From a virus, in the IMG/VR virus record IMGVR_UViG_3300028840_006311, positions 1 to 26,058 of that record: DNA of 26,058 nt; one strand, given 5' to 3'. The notes beneath the pieces were generated by a model. That model was not told the DNA's origin. It worked only from the letters and a program-made list of their open reading frames with translations, and ran no database searches. Position 1 is the first letter of the stretch, and every line of letters begins with the position of its first letter. Positions 8,517 to 16,724 of this stretch are shown here, one piece after another. A program made the position numbers and the translations under genes.

Positions 8517-10444
8517 TATCTTATACTCCCGCCATTAAAACTAAGTGCTTCTGCAGGCGCAGCATCAACCTGTCTTGATTCACTAAATGACTGTGCAGCT
8601 CCTTGCTCCATTGCTTGGTCAACCGCGGCACCTGTTTGTTGTGCTGCCGCTAAAGGTGAATTCTGCAAGAGTACTAATTTCTTAGCTTCTGCTGCATTAG
8701 CAATATCAGACCTAGGGAAGACTTTCATACGGTCTTTCAAATTCTTTGCAACTTCATCACCACTCTCATCATTAGGAGCAGATACAGAAATTAGAATATC
8801 TCTAATATAATCCTGTCTTTCAGTTGGCAACTCATAGAATTCACGTGATTTCGTAAACTCTCCAAATACTTCACTAAACGCTTCCGTATCATCAGTTGCA
8901 AAGATTTCAATAAGCGCTCCACGCCGAACTGCATCCAGCATTTGACGAGCATGAGAAACACCTTCCATCTTCTTGGCAATGAATGCATTACCAGTTCTAG
9001 AAGCAATTTCTTCCAATGCAGTTTCTTTATCAATAAGTCCAGCCTGAAAGAGTGCAATGGCTCGAGCTTCTCTATCCTCAGCCATATCATGGAATAGTGA
9101 ACCAGCTTCAATATGAATTTCAGGGTCTTCGACAATATTGGTAGAATTGACTTCATAGAAAATAACTTTGCCTTTATTATCTAACATACGGTATAGTTTT
9201 GATTCTGTGTAATATTCTTTCATCAACACCAATACAGTCACTGCTAAATCTTGGCATGCTCTTTCTAGTGAGTCTTGTGTAATTTGTAACGCTGAAGTAT
9301 CCTGTTGCGATAGCTCTTGAATTGCTTTACCTGAAACGATACCAACTGCACGTTTACCTAAAGTAGTAGAGTGAATACCAGCAACATCCATAATTTCAGC
9401 TTGTAGTTGACGAATATTGTCAATGACATAACCAGGGATTGAAGCTGCTGGAATTTGTTGAGGAGTGCCGCCTGAAGGACTATAGAAAATCTTTTCACCC
9501 GCTCTTTTAGTAATTGCATTAGGTGCAACGCCGGCGCTTTTAGGAATCAACCATTTCGGATTAGCCATTAGTTCAACATTCTGCATAATCTGACCACGAG
9601 CACGGTTGTAATAACTTTGTAGCTCAATAAGTGGAGTCATCATCGATAATCCCCACAGTCGATTAGGAATATCAGTATATTTCATATGCTGAAATGGTAG
9701 AATTTTACTAGGCATTTCACCTTCAAAAATGTATTTATCCCCTAATAAGAAACCATATTTGCCATTATTAAGATATACTTCATACACGTCAACTTTACCA
9801 GGCGGCACATAATTCATTGAGTATTGACGGTTGCCTTGCTGCGTATATGCACTATCACCATCAGATGTATATTTTTCTATCTCTTCTTCATGTTCAGGAT
9901 AAGCTTCAATCAAATCATATTTATCATAGAATTTTCTGATTGCAACCCAACGAGCATCTTTTAGATTTGCTAAACCTGCTTCATAGAAAATATCAAACGG
10001 AGAAATTGCTTCTGTACAAATCTTATCTTTATCTGGGTCGTAGTATGATAACATACCAGCATTACCAAATAATAAGATATATTCAATGCATTTAGAAATT
10101 ACATCTTTTATTTTTTCAGTTTTCCAATAGTAGCGTAATGCAGCTTCTGAAGCTTGTGCTTTGGTAATATCTTCTTTCGAAGGTGATGCCGGCATAACTG
10201 TGATACCGGGATATTGCGCGGACATTTTGCTAACAACCGTTCGATAAATAGGTAACAATTGGTTAATAGTAGGGATATTAGTAGTTTCTCTAGAATTAAC
10301 ATAAGTCTGTAGATTGCGGTCATATGTGATTTGCTGTTGACCCTGAATAAAGCGTTGATTTAAATCCCATGCTTTTTCTTCTACAGATTTAGCAGTACGT
10401 GCATCAGCAATTTTTGCTTTGACATCTTTTAGTTCTAACGGCAT
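8516..10444 (-). CDS. Portal protein
   Basis: This 642-aa protein forms the dodecameric channel at the capsid vertex through which DNA is packaged and ejected. Length and layout match podophage portals. The N-terminal helical part begins around PTINQLLPIYRTVVSKMSAQYP. A wing region follows (ECIEYILLFGNAG-like helix, then the SPFDIFYEAG segment). A characteristic stem/crown sequence comes next (WGLSMMTPLIELQSYYNRAR, ELMANPKWLIP, GVAPNAI). The C-terminal half is helical, with GKAIQELSQQDTSALQ, as seen in portal clip and crown regions. The tail is Ala/Gln-rich. It overlaps the adaptor gene by one base and follows the glycine-zipper gene, which carries its Shine-Dalgarno (TAGGTT) inside its last codons. 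Confidence 0.95.
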   Translation of the reverse strand: MPLELKDVKAKIADARTAKSVEEKAWDLNQRFIQGQQQITYDRNLQTYVNSRETTNIPTINQLLPIYRTVVSKMSAQYPGITVMPASPSKEDITKAQASEAALRYYWKTEKIKDVISKCIEYILLFGNAGMLSYYDPDKDKICTEAISPFDIFYEAGLANLKDARWVAIRKFYDKYDLIEAYPEHEEEIEKYTSDGDSAYTQQGNRQYSMNYVPPGKVDVYEVYLNNGKYGFLLGDKYIFEGEMPSKILPFQHMKYTDIPNRLWGLSMMTPLIELQSYYNRARGQIMQNVELMANPKWLIPKSAGVAPNAITKRAGEKIFYSPSGGTPQQIPAASIPGYVIDNIRQLQAEIMDVAGIHSTTLGKRAVGIVSGKAIQELSQQDTSALQITQDSLERACQDLAVTVLVLMKEYYTESKLYRMLDNKGKVIFYEVNSTNIVEDPEIHIEAGSLFHDMAEDREARAIALFQAGLIDKETALEEIASRTGNAFIAKKMEGVSHARQMLDAVRRGALIEIFATDDTEAFSEVFGEFTKSREFYELPTERQDYIRDILISVSAPNDESGDEVAKNLKDRMKVFPRSDIANAAEAKKLVLLQNSPLAAAQQTGAAVDQAMEQGAAQSFSESRQVDAAPAEALSFNGGSIR

Positions 10445-10447
10445 ATT

Positions 10448-10864
10448 TTAACCTAAATTTTTCTTATTTTTTTGTGCATTACTCAAATTTTTCTGGTCAT
10501 AAGAAGGCATGTTACCAATCATGTCTGATAGATTCATACCACCACCAAATAAACTTTTCATACGTTCTTCGCCACTTTCTGCTGTTAGTACTCCACCAGC
10601 ACTTTCACCAGCTTTAGCTCCAATTTGAGCACCAGTAGCAACATCACCACCAGCATAAGCACCTACAATTGCTCCAATAATTGCGCCTAATCCTTTAGTA
10701 ACACCTTCAACTTGACTGCCTTTCTTTTTTTTGTCTTGTGCAATTTTATCAGGATTTGATAAGTCGAATTCATCCGGATTACTATCCATACTTTTTTGGT
10801 TTTTTGATAATTTTGAAGCTGCAGCTTGTTGGCGCGCGGCTAATAATTTATCTACGTTTGACAT
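10448..10864 (-). CDS. Small glycine-zipper protein between capsid and portal genes
   Basis: The chosen start is the ATG at 10864 (MSNVDKLLAARQQ), with GAGG seven bases upstream. A longer frame upstream would run through the capsid terminator hairpin and is rejected. The 138-aa product has a basic, Ala/Gln-rich N-terminus. Residues 58-91 alternate small and Gly residues (GLGAIIGAIVGAYAGG, then TGAQIGAKAGESAGG), the glycine-zipper pattern that can insert in membranes. The C-terminus is polar and Asn/Lys-rich. Membrane-inserting glycine zippers occur in phage ejection proteins, so a minor virion protein delivered with DNA is possible; this is inference. Confidence 0.8.
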   Translation of the reverse strand: MSNVDKLLAARQQAAASKLSKNQKSMDSNPDEFDLSNPDKIAQDKKKKGSQVEGVTKGLGAIIGAIVGAYAGGDVATGAQIGAKAGESAGGVLTAESGEERMKSLFGGGMNLSDMIGNMPSYDQKNLSNAQKNKKNLG

Positions 10865-10896
10865 GAGTACCTCATAAATATACTTGGAACTTGCAT

Positions 10897-10933
10897 AAAA
10901 AAGAAGTGGGGGCTGACAAAAGCCAGCCCCCAC
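10897..10933 (-). terminator. Rho-independent terminator downstream of major capsid gene
   Basis: On the minus strand a perfect 10-bp GC-rich stem (GTGGGGGCTG paired with CAGCCCCCAC, loop of 8) is followed at once by TTCTTTTTTA. It lies 27 bases after the capsid stop and before the start of the glycine-zipper gene. It would reduce transcription of portal and tail genes relative to capsid protein, a common dosage arrangement in phages. Confidence 0.9.
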
Positions 10934-10959
10934 CCTATTGAAAAGCCTAACAGCTTATC

Positions 10960-12216
10960 TTAGAACTGAATACCAGTCAACACGGCATTTGCATTCGGGC
11001 GAGTGCAAACTGTGTTGTAGTACAAGCGGTAGTAACCTTCGAACTTGTCTTGGTTAGCTACACGACTCATAATGGCACCGTCTAAGTCAGCAAAACCAGG
11101 AGCTTCTAGTTCACATAGTTTCCATTCTGACGGGCAGAGGAAGAAGAATGAACCTTTGAAGCAATCCTTGGACGTACGCATCGGTACACCACCATACGCT
11201 AGACCGGTGAAACCACCATCGCCACCAGAAGCCTTTTCTGTCTGCGTGTAAAGATTACCAGCAGAAGTACCGACTAATAGTGATGTGTACTCTTGTCTCA
11301 TCAGCGGGCTCATGAGAATGAGTTCAGGTGCTTTATCCGAATCTTCTAGGATACGGTCCATTGCAGCCTGGATACGGTCGAGCGAGAGCGCGGCGTAGCC
11401 AGTTGCAGCTGTTTCCGAAACCTTGAGGTGATTGGACTGCAATGCAGATGCACCAGTTGCTGTGGTACGGTCAACACCGAAGTGCGAAGGAGCAGCCAAG
11501 TTTGTGGTAATACCAGCAGGCTCTTGGTCCCATGCACCAGCAACACCAGCAACGATAGTCGAGTTCGAAGTTGCAACTACAGCAAATGCAACATCACCAT
11601 CAATCGAAGCTAAACCGGTTAGGTTAATTGCAGCGTTGAAAGTAATTGTATCTTCTGTAACACCATTGACTTGCTGGTTGGTTGCAACCGAAGCATAAGT
11701 GTCTAGACGAACGATATCAACTAAGTCAGTAGCGTTACCAACCTGTAGACCTGAAGAGCGACCACTATAATCGAATGCAGCCTGGTTAGCCTGCTCAAAG
11801 ATGTAGCCTAGCACTCTACCACCGAAGATTGCTCTCTGGTTCGCAGCGGTCTTGACGTCTTCTACGAGCTTGTTCATTTCCGCATCGATGTACGAAATGA
11901 ATGCATTAGGACCAGATTTTGCGGAAGCAATCGCCGGACCAGTGATTGCAAATCTACCATACAGGAATTTGGCATCAACTTCTAGACGCTCAAAGTCTTG
12001 CTGACCTGCAGTTGGGAGTGTACCGTCATCTGCTACGAACGCGACACCACTGTTACGGGCAACGTGTACTGGGATAACTACTCTGCGGCCGCTCCAATCG
12101 ACCGATGCTTTTTCGAATAATTCATAAACCAGAATTTCCTGGTTTAGCTGTTCAGCCAAAGGTCCAAGATAAAACTCTTTAAGGATGGCTGTGAGGGATG
12201 AAATACTTGCGGACAT
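10960..12216 (-). CDS. Major capsid protein (HK97-type)
   Basis: This 418-aa protein should form the icosahedral shell. It follows a scaffold-like gene and precedes a strong terminator, as expected for the most abundant virion protein. The N-terminal arm (residues 1-35, helical, LTAILKEFYLGPLAEQLNQE) leads into strand-rich parts with the capsid pattern of an E-loop-like and A-domain-like region (VVIPVHVARNSGVAF, then LYGRFAITGPAIASAKSG). Later segments (LILMSPLMRQEYTSLLVGTS, GLAYGGVPMRTSKDCFKGSF) resemble the end of phage capsid proteins, where a binding-site sentence near the C-terminus is common. AGGAGA stands nine bases before the ATG. Its codon use is visibly more GC-rich than its neighbours, consistent with high expression. 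Confidence 0.93.
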   Translation of the reverse strand: MSASISSLTAILKEFYLGPLAEQLNQEILVYELFEKASVDWSGRRVVIPVHVARNSGVAFVADDGTLPTAGQQDFERLEVDAKFLYGRFAITGPAIASAKSGPNAFISYIDAEMNKLVEDVKTAANQRAIFGGRVLGYIFEQANQAAFDYSGRSSGLQVGNATDLVDIVRLDTYASVATNQQVNGVTEDTITFNAAINLTGLASIDGDVAFAVVATSNSTIVAGVAGAWDQEPAGITTNLAAPSHFGVDRTTATGASALQSNHLKVSETAATGYAALSLDRIQAAMDRILEDSDKAPELILMSPLMRQEYTSLLVGTSAGNLYTQTEKASGGDGGFTGLAYGGVPMRTSKDCFKGSFFFLCPSEWKLCELEAPGFADLDGAIMSRVANQDKFEGYYRLYYNTVCTRPNANAVLTGIQF

Positions 12217-12247
12217 TTTTTTGTTCTCCTAAAATTTTTCCGAGGTC

Positions 12248-13039
12248 TTATTGATGACCCATTTGCTCTTTCCAAAACGCTAGTGCACCTGCACGAGCAT
12301 CTTTCATGTTGCGCGGTTTTGCTTGTTTTGAAGGTCCTGAGGCACCGGTTGCAGAAGGTCTACGTGGAGCGGATGCTCGTTGGCGTTCATGATAATCTGC
12401 AATTGCTGATTCTTGGATTTCGGCAACCCATTGGTCATAAGTAGCAGCTACTTGGTTTAGATTCGCATTAGGATTCTGCACCACTGCTTGCAATAAAACA
12501 GATTCTGGAACACTAGGGTAGTTAGTTTTGACACTGCGTAGTTCTGCTTCTAAATCAGCTTGTGCTTGTCGTTCTTCAAAGGTTCGGAGTCTCTGTTCCA
12601 AGGATTCGTAACGTGAATCGCCGGGTGAGTCAACATCATCGATGTTGACATCAAACAAGGAATCTAAAGGGTCAACCTCTTCCTCTGCTTCTACTTTGGT
12701 TCTAGGGCCTTTGGTATCAAGCTGGGCTTTTAGTTCTTCTAATTGGCGTTGTAGCTCGCTATTTTTTGACTTCAAACTATTTTTAGTCTCAATAACTGAC
12801 TTAAACCTTTTGTAGGGAACTGCATGCCCATCATCGGAGTTAGCATTATCAGGGGTGGACGAAGCCTGCTCTTCTGCTTTTACGTCCGTTTCTGCCACCT
12901 CTTGGTTTTCTGCCGCGCGAGCTTCAACCTTTGGTTCCGATTGCGTGTCTTCAGACGGTGCAACTTCATTGCTAATGTCTTCCGACGAAAGACGCTCTGA
13001 CAATTGAGCCATGGCGTCTGGATTGAGAAACTTACTCAT
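12248..13039 (-). CDS. Scaffold / capsid assembly protein
   Basis: This 263-aa protein is strongly acidic in residues 15-75, then coiled-coil-rich (about 80-115, KNSELQRQLEELKAQLD) and again acidic, with a basic and Pro/Ser-rich region near residues 215-245. This charge layout, with no fixed domain, is typical of phage scaffolding proteins that bind the inside of the procapsid and leave before packaging. It precedes the capsid gene by 31 bases, the usual scaffold-capsid order. AGAGGTAAC precedes the ATG. The 86-base gap before it holds a candidate late promoter at 13104-13120. Confidence 0.88.
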   Translation of the reverse strand: MSKFLNPDAMAQLSERLSSEDISNEVAPSEDTQSEPKVEARAAENQEVAETDVKAEEQASSTPDNANSDDGHAVPYKRFKSVIETKNSLKSKNSELQRQLEELKAQLDTKGPRTKVEAEEEVDPLDSLFDVNIDDVDSPGDSRYESLEQRLRTFEERQAQADLEAELRSVKTNYPSVPESVLLQAVVQNPNANLNQVAATYDQWVAEIQESAIADYHERQRASAPRRPSATGASGPSKQAKPRNMKDARAGALAFWKEQMGHQ

Positions 13040-13103
13040 GTTACCTCTTTTACGTCTCTAGGACGAACTGCGCCCATTTGCAAGTGCTAGGCTGGCGACG
13101 CCT

Positions 13104-13120
13104 CTATTCTTATACTGGAA
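13104..13120 (-). promoter_or_regulatory. Candidate late promoter upstream of scaffold and capsid genes
   Basis: On the minus strand this reads TTCCAGTATAAGAATAG. The same motif with two adjacent bases exchanged (TTCCAGTATAGAAATAG) occurs at 17812-17828, upstream of another gene; 15 of 17 bases are identical. Both lie in intergenic gaps about 65-100 bases before well-initiated genes. TATAAG/TATAGA could be a -10 box, but no TTGACA-like -35 box is at the proper distance. The pattern also recalls the CACTATAG core of phage RNA polymerase promoters. The promoter role is inference. Confidence 0.45.
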
Positions 13121-13125
13121 AGGTC

Positions 13126-14727
13126 TTACTCAAAAGGTACCTTCACATAAGATTCTTCTTCAGTAATATAGCCAAAATATCCTTCTGCTTGTAGTTGCTG
13201 AATATTTTTTCCTGTTTTTCTTTCTAAAACCATTGCTTCTGATAAATTAGTTGGTGGCTCAATTTTCTTCATTGTAGTTTCTATCACCGCTTGGTCAACA
13301 CCTTGCAGTGCTAATGCAACTGCAAAAATTAAATCATCGTGTGTACCAGGAGAATGGTCAGGTCTGCCTTTATCGTTATAAACAAATGTGTTCATTTGAA
13401 ATCTAAGCCGTTCATCTGATGGCTCTAATTTACCTGAATTAATTGCTGATTGAATACTAGATAATAAAATGGGGCGTGAAGTTGCGCTGGTAGCAAAGCC
13501 TAATTTACTCGTCCAATTTTTGCTAACATTATCATATTTTTCTTGTGTGTAGATGTAGCTATATTCTTTATTGCGTAGATATTCAATTACCGCTAAACCA
13601 TATGAATTTGATTCAATTACTGCAACACAATTCCATTTATTACATTCTTCTAAAACTCTCTTGGCAAATTGTAGTGGTGTAATTCTTTCTACATAAGTTG
13701 CAACTATCTTACGAATACCACCGGTAATTTCTATCACTGCAAATGCACTGTAATCGCCTTTTGCAGAACCACTAGCAGTATCAGCTCCTAGCACATAAGA
13801 GCAATATTTTTTTGGTTGTTCATATTGTTTATAACCTTCGCTAAAAGTTGCATGCTCATAAACTTTATCAAAAAATCTATCACCTGAAGAGATAAAACAT
13901 GTGAGTGGGTCAATTGCATATTCTTGTAAGAATGTAGGCCACGAATTAGCGCACCGAACTTTTAATGTTTCTGCTGCCCAATTGAGTTGCTCATCTGAAA
14001 GTTCCCATTCTGCAGCATAGTCTAATAACTGAGCTGGAATATTGTTGGGCCTATCTGCAATTTTATAGTCTGGTTCCAATGTCCAATCAATAAATGTTTT
14101 ACCAAAACCTGACTCTTCATCTTGCCAAATTTGATGGAAGCCATTGAGACCATTGGCAGTTGTTTCAATAATAATATGAGAGTTACCAGTTGCCGTCTGA
14201 AACAAACCTGCAATCGCTCGTGTGGTATCTCTCCAAAACGCCATTTCAGATGCATGAATATTATTGTAAGTTGCACCACGATAGTTTTGAGAAGTAGCCG
14301 AGGCAATACGAATCGTACCACCATGAAAGAAAACTATTTCATTAGCTGAAGATGATTTGGTAGAAAACCGTAAAAATTGTGGTAGCTTCTCATAAAAAGT
14401 CTTATAGATACGATAAATGTTTTTTACCGCTTCATGTGTATGTGCTACTACCAATGAACGTTCATTAGCGTTGAATAAACTTTTCCAGAATAAAATTGCA
14501 GCAATAATCGTAGAACTGCCCATCTGTCGAGCTTTCAATACACATTGCCATGGATTTTCTTGAATATTGTCCCAAATAACTTTCTGTGCTGCTTTTAGTT
14601 TCAGCGGTAATACTTTACCATCACGGTCAATAATTTTGAGATAATTTTCTGCAAAATAAACAAAGTCTTGTTGGCAGCGCTGTATTTCTTCTGCAAATAA
14701 TATTTTTCTGTCTGGAACAACTGTCAT
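13126..14727 (-). CDS. terL: Terminase large subunit (packaging ATPase and nuclease)
   Basis: This 533-aa protein pumps DNA through the portal and cuts concatemers. The N-terminal ATPase half has a divergent Walker A (KARQMGSST, residues 65-73), in which the usual Lys before Ser/Thr is replaced and the upstream Lys-Ala-Arg variant is used, as in many terminase-6-type proteins. A Walker-B-like segment with the catalytic Glu follows (HASEMAFW, Glu161), then a coupling motif near ETTANG (188-193). The C-terminal RNase-H-like nuclease has acidic residues in LGADTASG (Asp316), AVIESNSYG (Glu372) and HDDLIFA (Asp464/465). Length is normal. The start is preceded by GAGG eight bases upstream. A 56-aa helix-turn-helix gene sits just upstream. 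Confidence 0.96.
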   Translation of the reverse strand: MTVVPDRKILFAEEIQRCQQDFVYFAENYLKIIDRDGKVLPLKLKAAQKVIWDNIQENPWQCVLKARQMGSSTIIAAILFWKSLFNANERSLVVAHTHEAVKNIYRIYKTFYEKLPQFLRFSTKSSSANEIVFFHGGTIRIASATSQNYRGATYNNIHASEMAFWRDTTRAIAGLFQTATGNSHIIIETTANGLNGFHQIWQDEESGFGKTFIDWTLEPDYKIADRPNNIPAQLLDYAAEWELSDEQLNWAAETLKVRCANSWPTFLQEYAIDPLTCFISSGDRFFDKVYEHATFSEGYKQYEQPKKYCSYVLGADTASGSAKGDYSAFAVIEITGGIRKIVATYVERITPLQFAKRVLEECNKWNCVAVIESNSYGLAVIEYLRNKEYSYIYTQEKYDNVSKNWTSKLGFATSATSRPILLSSIQSAINSGKLEPSDERLRFQMNTFVYNDKGRPDHSPGTHDDLIFAVALALQGVDQAVIETTMKKIEPPTNLSEAMVLERKTGKNIQQLQAEGYFGYITEEESYVKVPFE

Positions 14728-14784
14728 AGATGGAGCCTCAGTCTATTACTAGGCTAAACTGAAACTAAGGTAAATGTGCTTATT

Positions 14785-14955
14785 TTAAAGCTCAATATAT
14801 TCTTGCAATATTTTAGATTTTTTCATTTTTCGCAAAATTACTTTCTCAAGTTGACAAATTCTCATTTTCGATAATCCAAGTTTAGTTGCAATTTCTTGTT
14901 GAGATGCGCCTCTCATGGACTTTTTAATCTTATGGTTTAAATTATTATCGCTCAT
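14785..14955 (-). CDS. 56-aa sigma-70 region-4-like helix-turn-helix protein
   Basis: This 56-codon frame, translated by hand, starts at the ATG at 14955, with AGGA ten bases upstream, and ends at TAA 14785. Residues 16-46 match the sigma-70 region 4 pattern very closely. EIATKLGLSK is the first helix and turn, RICQLEKVILRKM the recognition helix with the conserved Gln/Glu and the final Leu-Arg-Lys. Nothing else of a sigma factor is present. It stands where a small terminase gene is usual, 57 bases before terL. Two readings are possible: a DNA-binding factor that bridges RNA polymerase at late promoters (compare T4 gp33), or a minimal terminase DNA-recognition protein. The motif is seen; the role is inference. 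Confidence 0.8.
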   Translation of the reverse strand: MSDNNLNHKIKKSMRGASQQEIATKLGLSKMRICQLEKVILRKMKKSKILQEYIEL

Positions 14956-14984
14956 TTAATAATGTTCCTATTAATTATAAAGCT

Positions 14985-14990
14985 ATTATA
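14985..14990 (-). promoter_or_regulatory. Weak promoter candidate (-10 box) before the region-4-like gene
   Basis: On the minus strand TGGTTATAATAG contains a perfect TATAAT box, 30 bases before the 56-aa gene. No convincing -35 box is found. A short palindrome (AGATAAT-TG-ATTATCT on the plus strand, 15000-15015) lies between it and the upstream stop codon and may be a weak terminator or operator. Confidence 0.3.
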
Positions 14991-15017
14991 ACCATTAGAA
15001 GATAATTGATTATCTAA

Positions 15018-15389
15018 TTACTCGTTGATTGCTTCAGCTACTTCTTTTTTTTCCATACATTTTTGATATGCTTCTTCCATTGACATACCATTTGCCATAT
15101 ATCGTTTGAGTTTTTCTAGCTTATCTTTCTTTAATTCTCTATCTTCTTCTTTAACTTCTTTGTCATCAGCATCTTTGACTTCTGCTGTTTCCATCTGTTC
15201 ATCATATTCTTCATATTCTTTTGATGGAGCTACATCAGCACCTTTCATCATTAAGCTAATCGAGATACCTTTCACCGCATCCATATCGATATTTTCTAAT
15301 TTTTCCATGAGTTGCATTGCTGCTTTCTTCATATTCGCATCAGCTGCATTTGATTTCATGCCTGTTTTATCTTTCTTTCCGTAATACAT
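15018..15389 (-). CDS. Acidic, highly charged helical protein of unknown function
   Basis: I chose the ATG at 15389 (MYYGKKDKTGMKS), preceded by AAAGGTG with eight bases spacing. A longer frame from a GTG at 15470 would overlap the lipoprotein gene throughout. The 123-aa product has a short basic start, a helix with ALDAN-like character (about 15-50), and a very acidic middle (EYEEYDEQMETAEVKDADD). A Lys/Glu-rich coiled-coil C-terminus ends in AYQKCMEKKEVAEAINE. There is no membrane segment or catalytic motif. It follows the lipoprotein gene by one base (TAAAATG), so the two are likely co-translated. No function can be given. Confidence 0.75.
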   Translation of the reverse strand: MYYGKKDKTGMKSNAADANMKKAAMQLMEKLENIDMDAVKGISISLMMKGADVAPSKEYEEYDEQMETAEVKDADDKEVKEEDRELKKDKLEKLKRYMANGMSMEEAYQKCMEKKEVAEAINE

Positions 15390-15390
15390 T

Positions 15391-15543
15391 TTAACAGCAC
15401 CTTTCCGTTTTCGTTTCTTGACATGGTAATTCAACTGCTTCTGATTTACAGAAACATGTTGTTCCTTCACAATCGATTTCGCACTTAGGCCCAGTACATC
15501 CTATGAGTGGTAACAACAATATTACAACTAATTTAAGTTTCAT
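15391..15543 (-). CDS. Small cysteine-rich lipoprotein
   Basis: This 50-codon frame, read by hand, starts at the ATG at 15543 (overlapping the last 11 bases of the upstream gene) and stops at TAA 15393-15391. The product begins MKLKLVVILLLPLIGC, a classic lipoprotein signal with lipobox L-I-G-C, and acylation would be at Cys16. The 35-residue mature part contains eight Cys (16, 21, 25, 30, 32, 41, 49, 50), very unusual for a phage protein of this size. GGTGAT stands before the ATG. It could be an outer-membrane lysis lipoprotein (Rz1-type o-spanins are small lipoproteins, but Pro-rich rather than Cys-rich) or a superinfection-exclusion lipoprotein. The lipobox is seen; the role is inference. 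Confidence 0.78.
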   Translation of the reverse strand: MKLKLVVILLLPLIGCTGPKCEIDCEGTTCFCKSEAVELPCQETKTERCC

Positions 15544-16720
15544 CGATTATCACCAAATCAAACTGTGATGCAACACCTGCACCACCTGAAGGGCCGATTG
15601 CCGTCACATAAATATCTGTCTTTGATGGGAATGGACCTACATAAGACTTAAATTCTCTTTCAACATTACCTTGAATGCCAGTAAATGTGCTCCAAATTCT
15701 GGGAGAAGTAAAAGGAGTAGTTACTACATCAGCTTTTTGTCGCTGCCAAAAATAAACATCAGCAGCTTTATTACCTTCAACTGAAACTGATGCACGACGG
15801 CAAAAAGCAATCTTTCCTTCTGGTACCGTATATGCGCCGTGTACTGTTTGGCCACCACCATGAGAATCAACAGTTGGAATTTGTAATACATCAGCAGTAC
15901 CATCTGAAGTTTGAATCGTAATTGCAGCAGCATTACTATTGCCATAACCACCAGAACCACTAACATATGCTCTAAACACTCTACGAAAGCTAGTGCTAGT
16001 AGCAGCAGAAGCACTAGCACCTGAAGTAATTAGTGAACCGGTTACAAATTCCCAATTATCATCAAGCCCTTCAATAATAATCGAACGAGCTCCTGTGCCG
16101 GCACTACTATCCTGTGCATCACCACCTGCTTTTACTCTCATTGGTAACGACGCAGTTAAAAAACCAGCATAAGGTAATGTGCCAATGCCACTAATTAATT
16201 CTTCTGTAGCGGCGGCAACATTAGTATTCAGACCAAATTTTGAAATAACGCTGCGAGAAGATTGTCGTGTATCCGCTTCATCTAATAATGGGTCGCCTGA
16301 TAAACGTACGGTATTAACATCGGTAAAATCATCAATTGTTTGACCAGCACGTGAAACAATATCGGTATTATTAGGAGATAAAATCACTTGACATGTTAAT
16401 TCTGACATGTCACTGGTGCCGTTATTAATCATAACTCTACCAAAACGTGCGACTGGAGCTAAATTATGAATACCTAATGAAGGTGAATTCGTGCGGGATA
16501 ATTGCACACTACGTAATACATTAACTCCGTCAGCAGAAAATTGATAAAATAATGTAGCTGGCGCATCTGCAATCGCATTAATAGTAATCGTAGAATAGCC
16601 TAGTATTTCTGTCCATTCACCCGTAAAAGATTCACTAGCATTGAGAGGTACTAGTGTGCTATTAGCTTCATCTACTCGATGTGGTTTTAAATACCTATCT
16701 CTTGATAAATTAGCCGGCAA
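15533..16720 (-). CDS. Virion structural protein, Ser/Gly/Ala-rich, with TTG start
   Basis: This 395-aa protein begins at a TTG codon at 16720, chosen because AGAGGA stands seven bases upstream and no nearby ATG is in frame. The N-terminal 120 residues have alternating strands (STITINAIADAPATLFYQFS) like an immunoglobulin-like or carbohydrate-binding sandwich. A middle segment (residues about 165-205, NTNVAAATEELISGIGTLPY) and later strands (EFVTGSLITSGASASAATS, VLQIPTVDSHGGGQTVHGAY) resemble a family of podophage virion proteins I recall from aquatic phages. No active site or membrane segment. It overlaps the lipoprotein gene by 11 bases. Likely a head or tail fibre or decoration protein. 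Confidence 0.82.
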   Translation of the reverse strand: MPANLSRDRYLKPHRVDEANSTLVPLNASESFTGEWTEILGYSTITINAIADAPATLFYQFSADGVNVLRSVQLSRTNSPSLGIHNLAPVARFGRVMINNGTSDMSELTCQVILSPNNTDIVSRAGQTIDDFTDVNTVRLSGDPLLDEADTRQSSRSVISKFGLNTNVAAATEELISGIGTLPYAGFLTASLPMRVKAGGDAQDSSAGTGARSIIIEGLDDNWEFVTGSLITSGASASAATSTSFRRVFRAYVSGSGGYGNSNAAAITIQTSDGTADVLQIPTVDSHGGGQTVHGAYTVPEGKIAFCRRASVSVEGNKAADVYFWQRQKADVVTTPFTSPRIWSTFTGIQGNVEREFKSYVGPFPSKTDIYVTAIGPSGGAGVASQFDLVIIDET

Positions 16721-16724
16721 TTTC

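Noticed and set aside
10865-10933. Longer start of the glycine-zipper gene
   Set aside because: The extra codons run through the capsid terminator, while the ATG at 10864 has GAGG at the proper distance.
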